Below are positions 49,658 through 51,287 of a DNA stretch of 51,287 nt, one piece after another. The notes beneath the pieces were generated by a model. That model saw only the letters and a list, made by a program, of their open reading frames with translations. It ran no database searches and was not told the origin of the DNA. The stretch is taken from NCBI GenBank assembly GCA_016191335.1, contig JACPOW010000038.1, forward strand, positions 1-51,287, read 5' to 3'. Source of the DNA: Elusimicrobiota bacterium. Its GTDB lineage: Bacteria; Elusimicrobiota; Elusimicrobia; UBA1565; UBA9628. Both the position numbers and the translations under genes were made by a program. The first letter of the stretch is position 1. The number at the start of each line of letters is the position of its first letter.

Positions 49658-51144
49658 GTCGGGGCGATCGCTTCGCGACCAGCGTGGCATGGGGCCTGGC
49701 GGGGCAGGGCGCGGTCGCCGCGATCAACCTCCTCGTCATCCCGCGGCTCGTCCACGGCTTCGGCGTCGAGGCCTACGGCCTCTACCTCCTGATGCAGTCG
49801 GCCGCGGGCTGGGCCGCCGCCGTGCACTTCGGCGCGGGCGCGGGCCTCGTGCGCTTCGCGGCGCAGGCCCACGCCGAGGACAATCGCGGCATGCTCGACG
49901 ACTCCCTGCGCCACGGAGCCATCCTCATCGTCGGCGGCGCCGCGCTGGGCGCGCTGGTCCTCTGGGCCGCGGCGCCCGCCCTCGTCGGGAGAGTCTTCGC
50001 CGTCCCCGAGTATTACCGCGCTCACGGCGCCTGGATGATCCGCGCGGCCGCGCTCGGCGCCGTCTTCGCCTCGGTGACCGCGTGGGCCGCAGCCGCCTTC
50101 CAGGGCCTGCACCGCTTCCAGTGGCAGTCCGCCGCCGCGGTCCTCCAGGGCCTCCTGATCCCTTTCGGCGTGCTTTGGGCGCTCTCCGTCGGGCGCGGCC
50201 TGGGCGCCGCGGCGGCGTCCTTCGTCGCGGTGCACGGGCTCGTCGCCCTGTTCGCGGTCTTCGGCCTGACCCGGGCGCGCCGCGAGGTCGCCGGCCGCGG
50301 CGGGCGCCTCTCGTTCTCCGCCTTCGGCCGCTACTCGATCGGGTTCTGGCCGGTGTCTCTGGCGCAGCTCGTCAGCGGCCAGCTCGACCGCGCCTTCGTC
50401 GCCGGCCTGCGCTCCATGTCCGAGTTCACCTTGTACGCCGTCCCGGCGAGCGTGCTCTCCCGCGTTCAGTCCCTGCCCGTGACCGCCGCCGCCGCGCTCG
50501 TGCCCGTGATGGGCGGCCTCGCGGCGCACGAGGGGCCGGAGGCGGCCGCGCGCCCCTACCTGCGCGCCTCCCGGACCTTGATCGGCCTGATCGCGCCGGC
50601 CCTCGCCCTTCTGTTCTGCCTGATGCCGCAGTTCCTCTCGCTCTGGCTCGGCGGCGGCTTCAGCGACACGAGCGTGTGGCCCGCCCGTCTTCTCGTCCTC
50701 ACTCAGGCCGCGGCACTGTTCTCCTACCTGCCCAACTCCGTCGCCGCCGGGCGCAAGGACGGCTGGTGGTCCTCGACGGCGGCCTGGGCCCAGGCCCTGA
50801 TCTGCCTCTCGCTGTGGCCGTGGATGATTCCGCGCTGGGGCCTGCTCGGCGCGGCGCTCGGCGGCCTCGTCGCGCAGGCGCTCGCCGCCGCCGTGTTCGT
50901 CTCGTTCGTGCACGCGCGCCTGCTCGACTTGACCTGGTCCCGCTTCGCGCGGGAGACCTTGGTCCCGGCCTCGGCCGCCTCGGCCGTCCTGATCGCGATC
51001 GTCTGGCCCTTGAGGACGCGCGTCACGGGCTGGGTCTCCTTCTTCGCCTTGTGCGCGGCGGCGGGGGCCTGTTACACTATCGTCTTCTGGCGCCTGCTCC
51101 CCAAGGAAGACCGTCATTTCCTGAGATCGCGACTTCCCTTCTAA
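49654..51144 (+). CDS. Wzx-like lipid-linked oligosaccharide flippase
   Basis: 496 residues with 12-14 hydrophobic helices of the MOP/PST family. N-terminus VAWGLAGQGAVAAINLLVIP, then VHGFGVEAYGLYLLMQS, typical of Wzx (G-x-x-x-Y-G-x-Y). It would flip an undecaprenyl-linked glycan to the periplasm for the O-antigen ligase-like protein. ATGA overlap with the glycosyltransferase. Last complete gene of the operon in the window. Confidence 0.88.
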   Translation: MSRGDRFATSVAWGLAGQGAVAAINLLVIPRLVHGFGVEAYGLYLLMQSAAGWAAAVHFGAGAGLVRFAAQAHAEDNRGMLDDSLRHGAILIVGGAALGALVLWAAAPALVGRVFAVPEYYRAHGAWMIRAAALGAVFASVTAWAAAAFQGLHRFQWQSAAAVLQGLLIPFGVLWALSVGRGLGAAAASFVAVHGLVALFAVFGLTRARREVAGRGGRLSFSAFGRYSIGFWPVSLAQLVSGQLDRAFVAGLRSMSEFTLYAVPASVLSRVQSLPVTAAAALVPVMGGLAAHEGPEAAARPYLRASRTLIGLIAPALALLFCLMPQFLSLWLGGGFSDTSVWPARLLVLTQAAALFSYLPNSVAAGRKDGWWSSTAAWAQALICLSLWPWMIPRWGLLGAALGGLVAQALAAAVFVSFVHARLLDLTWSRFARETLVPASAASAVLIAIVWPLRTRVTGWVSFFALCAAAGACYTIVFWRLLPKEDRHFLRSRLPF

Positions 51145-51287
51145 AAATCGGCAACGCGGCTTCGATCTTCGGCCGGGAACTGACTTTGACGAGCTCCGTC
51201 GGCGTCCCCGCGTATCAGCCTACGACCGGCGCTGAGATCTGCCGCTGGACGGGAACGACGTGGGCTTGCGAGGGCCCGGCGTCCGCG
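51145..51287 (+). other. Window end, possible start of another gene
   Basis: One plus-strand frame is open to the edge (from TTG 51186 or further upstream). Its translation contains CRWTGTTWACEG, rich in Trp, Cys and Thr, which could be a secreted protein. There is no clear ribosome-binding site or promoter, so I cannot call it. Confidence 0.2.

Overview
The window is about 51 kb of very GC-rich, densely packed chromosome from a diderm (LPS-making) bacterium with type IV pili. Gram-negative envelope genes (bamA, skp, lpxD-lpxC-fabZ-lpxA-lpxI-lpxB), a PorV-like outer membrane protein next to a FlgD-like C-terminal tail, and secreted proteins with long Ala/Pro-rich N-termini together suggest Elusimicrobiota. 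That assignment is inference from gene content and style, not a database result. Start codons are often GTG or TTG, and most neighbouring genes overlap by 4 bases (ATGA, GTGA, TTGA).

Layout. (1) 1-979, plus strand: the tail of a secreted protein and a PorV/UPF0164-like outer membrane protein. (2) 1030-9575, minus strand: metH with a HEAT-repeat gene behind it, preceded by a promoter, a SAM-II/SAM-V-like riboswitch and a terminator hairpin; then a secreted protein of unknown function, a two-HKD phospholipase D-like protein, a small secreted charged protein and a VOC-family protein. (3) 9667-11630: recG, broken by a deletion with frameshift. (4) 11671-14050, plus strand: rpmB, a multi-pass membrane protein and a charged periplasmic protein. 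(5) 14061-27930, minus strand: a 13-gene envelope operon in transcription order bamA, skp/ompH, lpxD, lpxC, fabZ, lpxA, lpxI, a Gfo/Idh oxidoreductase, lpxB, an msbA-like ABC exporter that lacks its Walker A segment, a short relA/spoT homologue and two lipoproteins. (6) 28004-28360: a small secreted protein. (7) 28495-35556, minus strand: a 7-gene operon with a visible promoter and terminator, encoding a HAD protein, a nucleotidyltransferase, an ATP-grasp enzyme, a class III aminotransferase, a Gfo/Idh dehydrogenase, a CDP-alcohol phosphotransferase and inositol-phosphate synthase. (8) 35667-36401: an outer membrane barrel. (9) 36537-51144, plus strand: pilM-N-O-P-Q running directly into a glycan operon (O-antigen ligase-like, two YfhO-like proteins, an LPG-synthase-type membrane protein, a methyltransferase, a GT4 glycosyltransferase and a Wzx-like flippase).

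How the genes work together. Block 5 makes lipid A and assembles outer membrane proteins. Block 9 makes the pilus alignment complex and secretin and probably a surface glycan. Block 7 is the best candidate for an undescribed system: it holds the enzymes expected for making an inositol phosphate, oxidising and aminating a cyclitol, activating it as a nucleotide diphosphate and placing it in a phosphodiester, plausibly an amino-inositol lipid head group. The product is inference. I saw no tRNA, rRNA, CRISPR array, transposase or phage gene.
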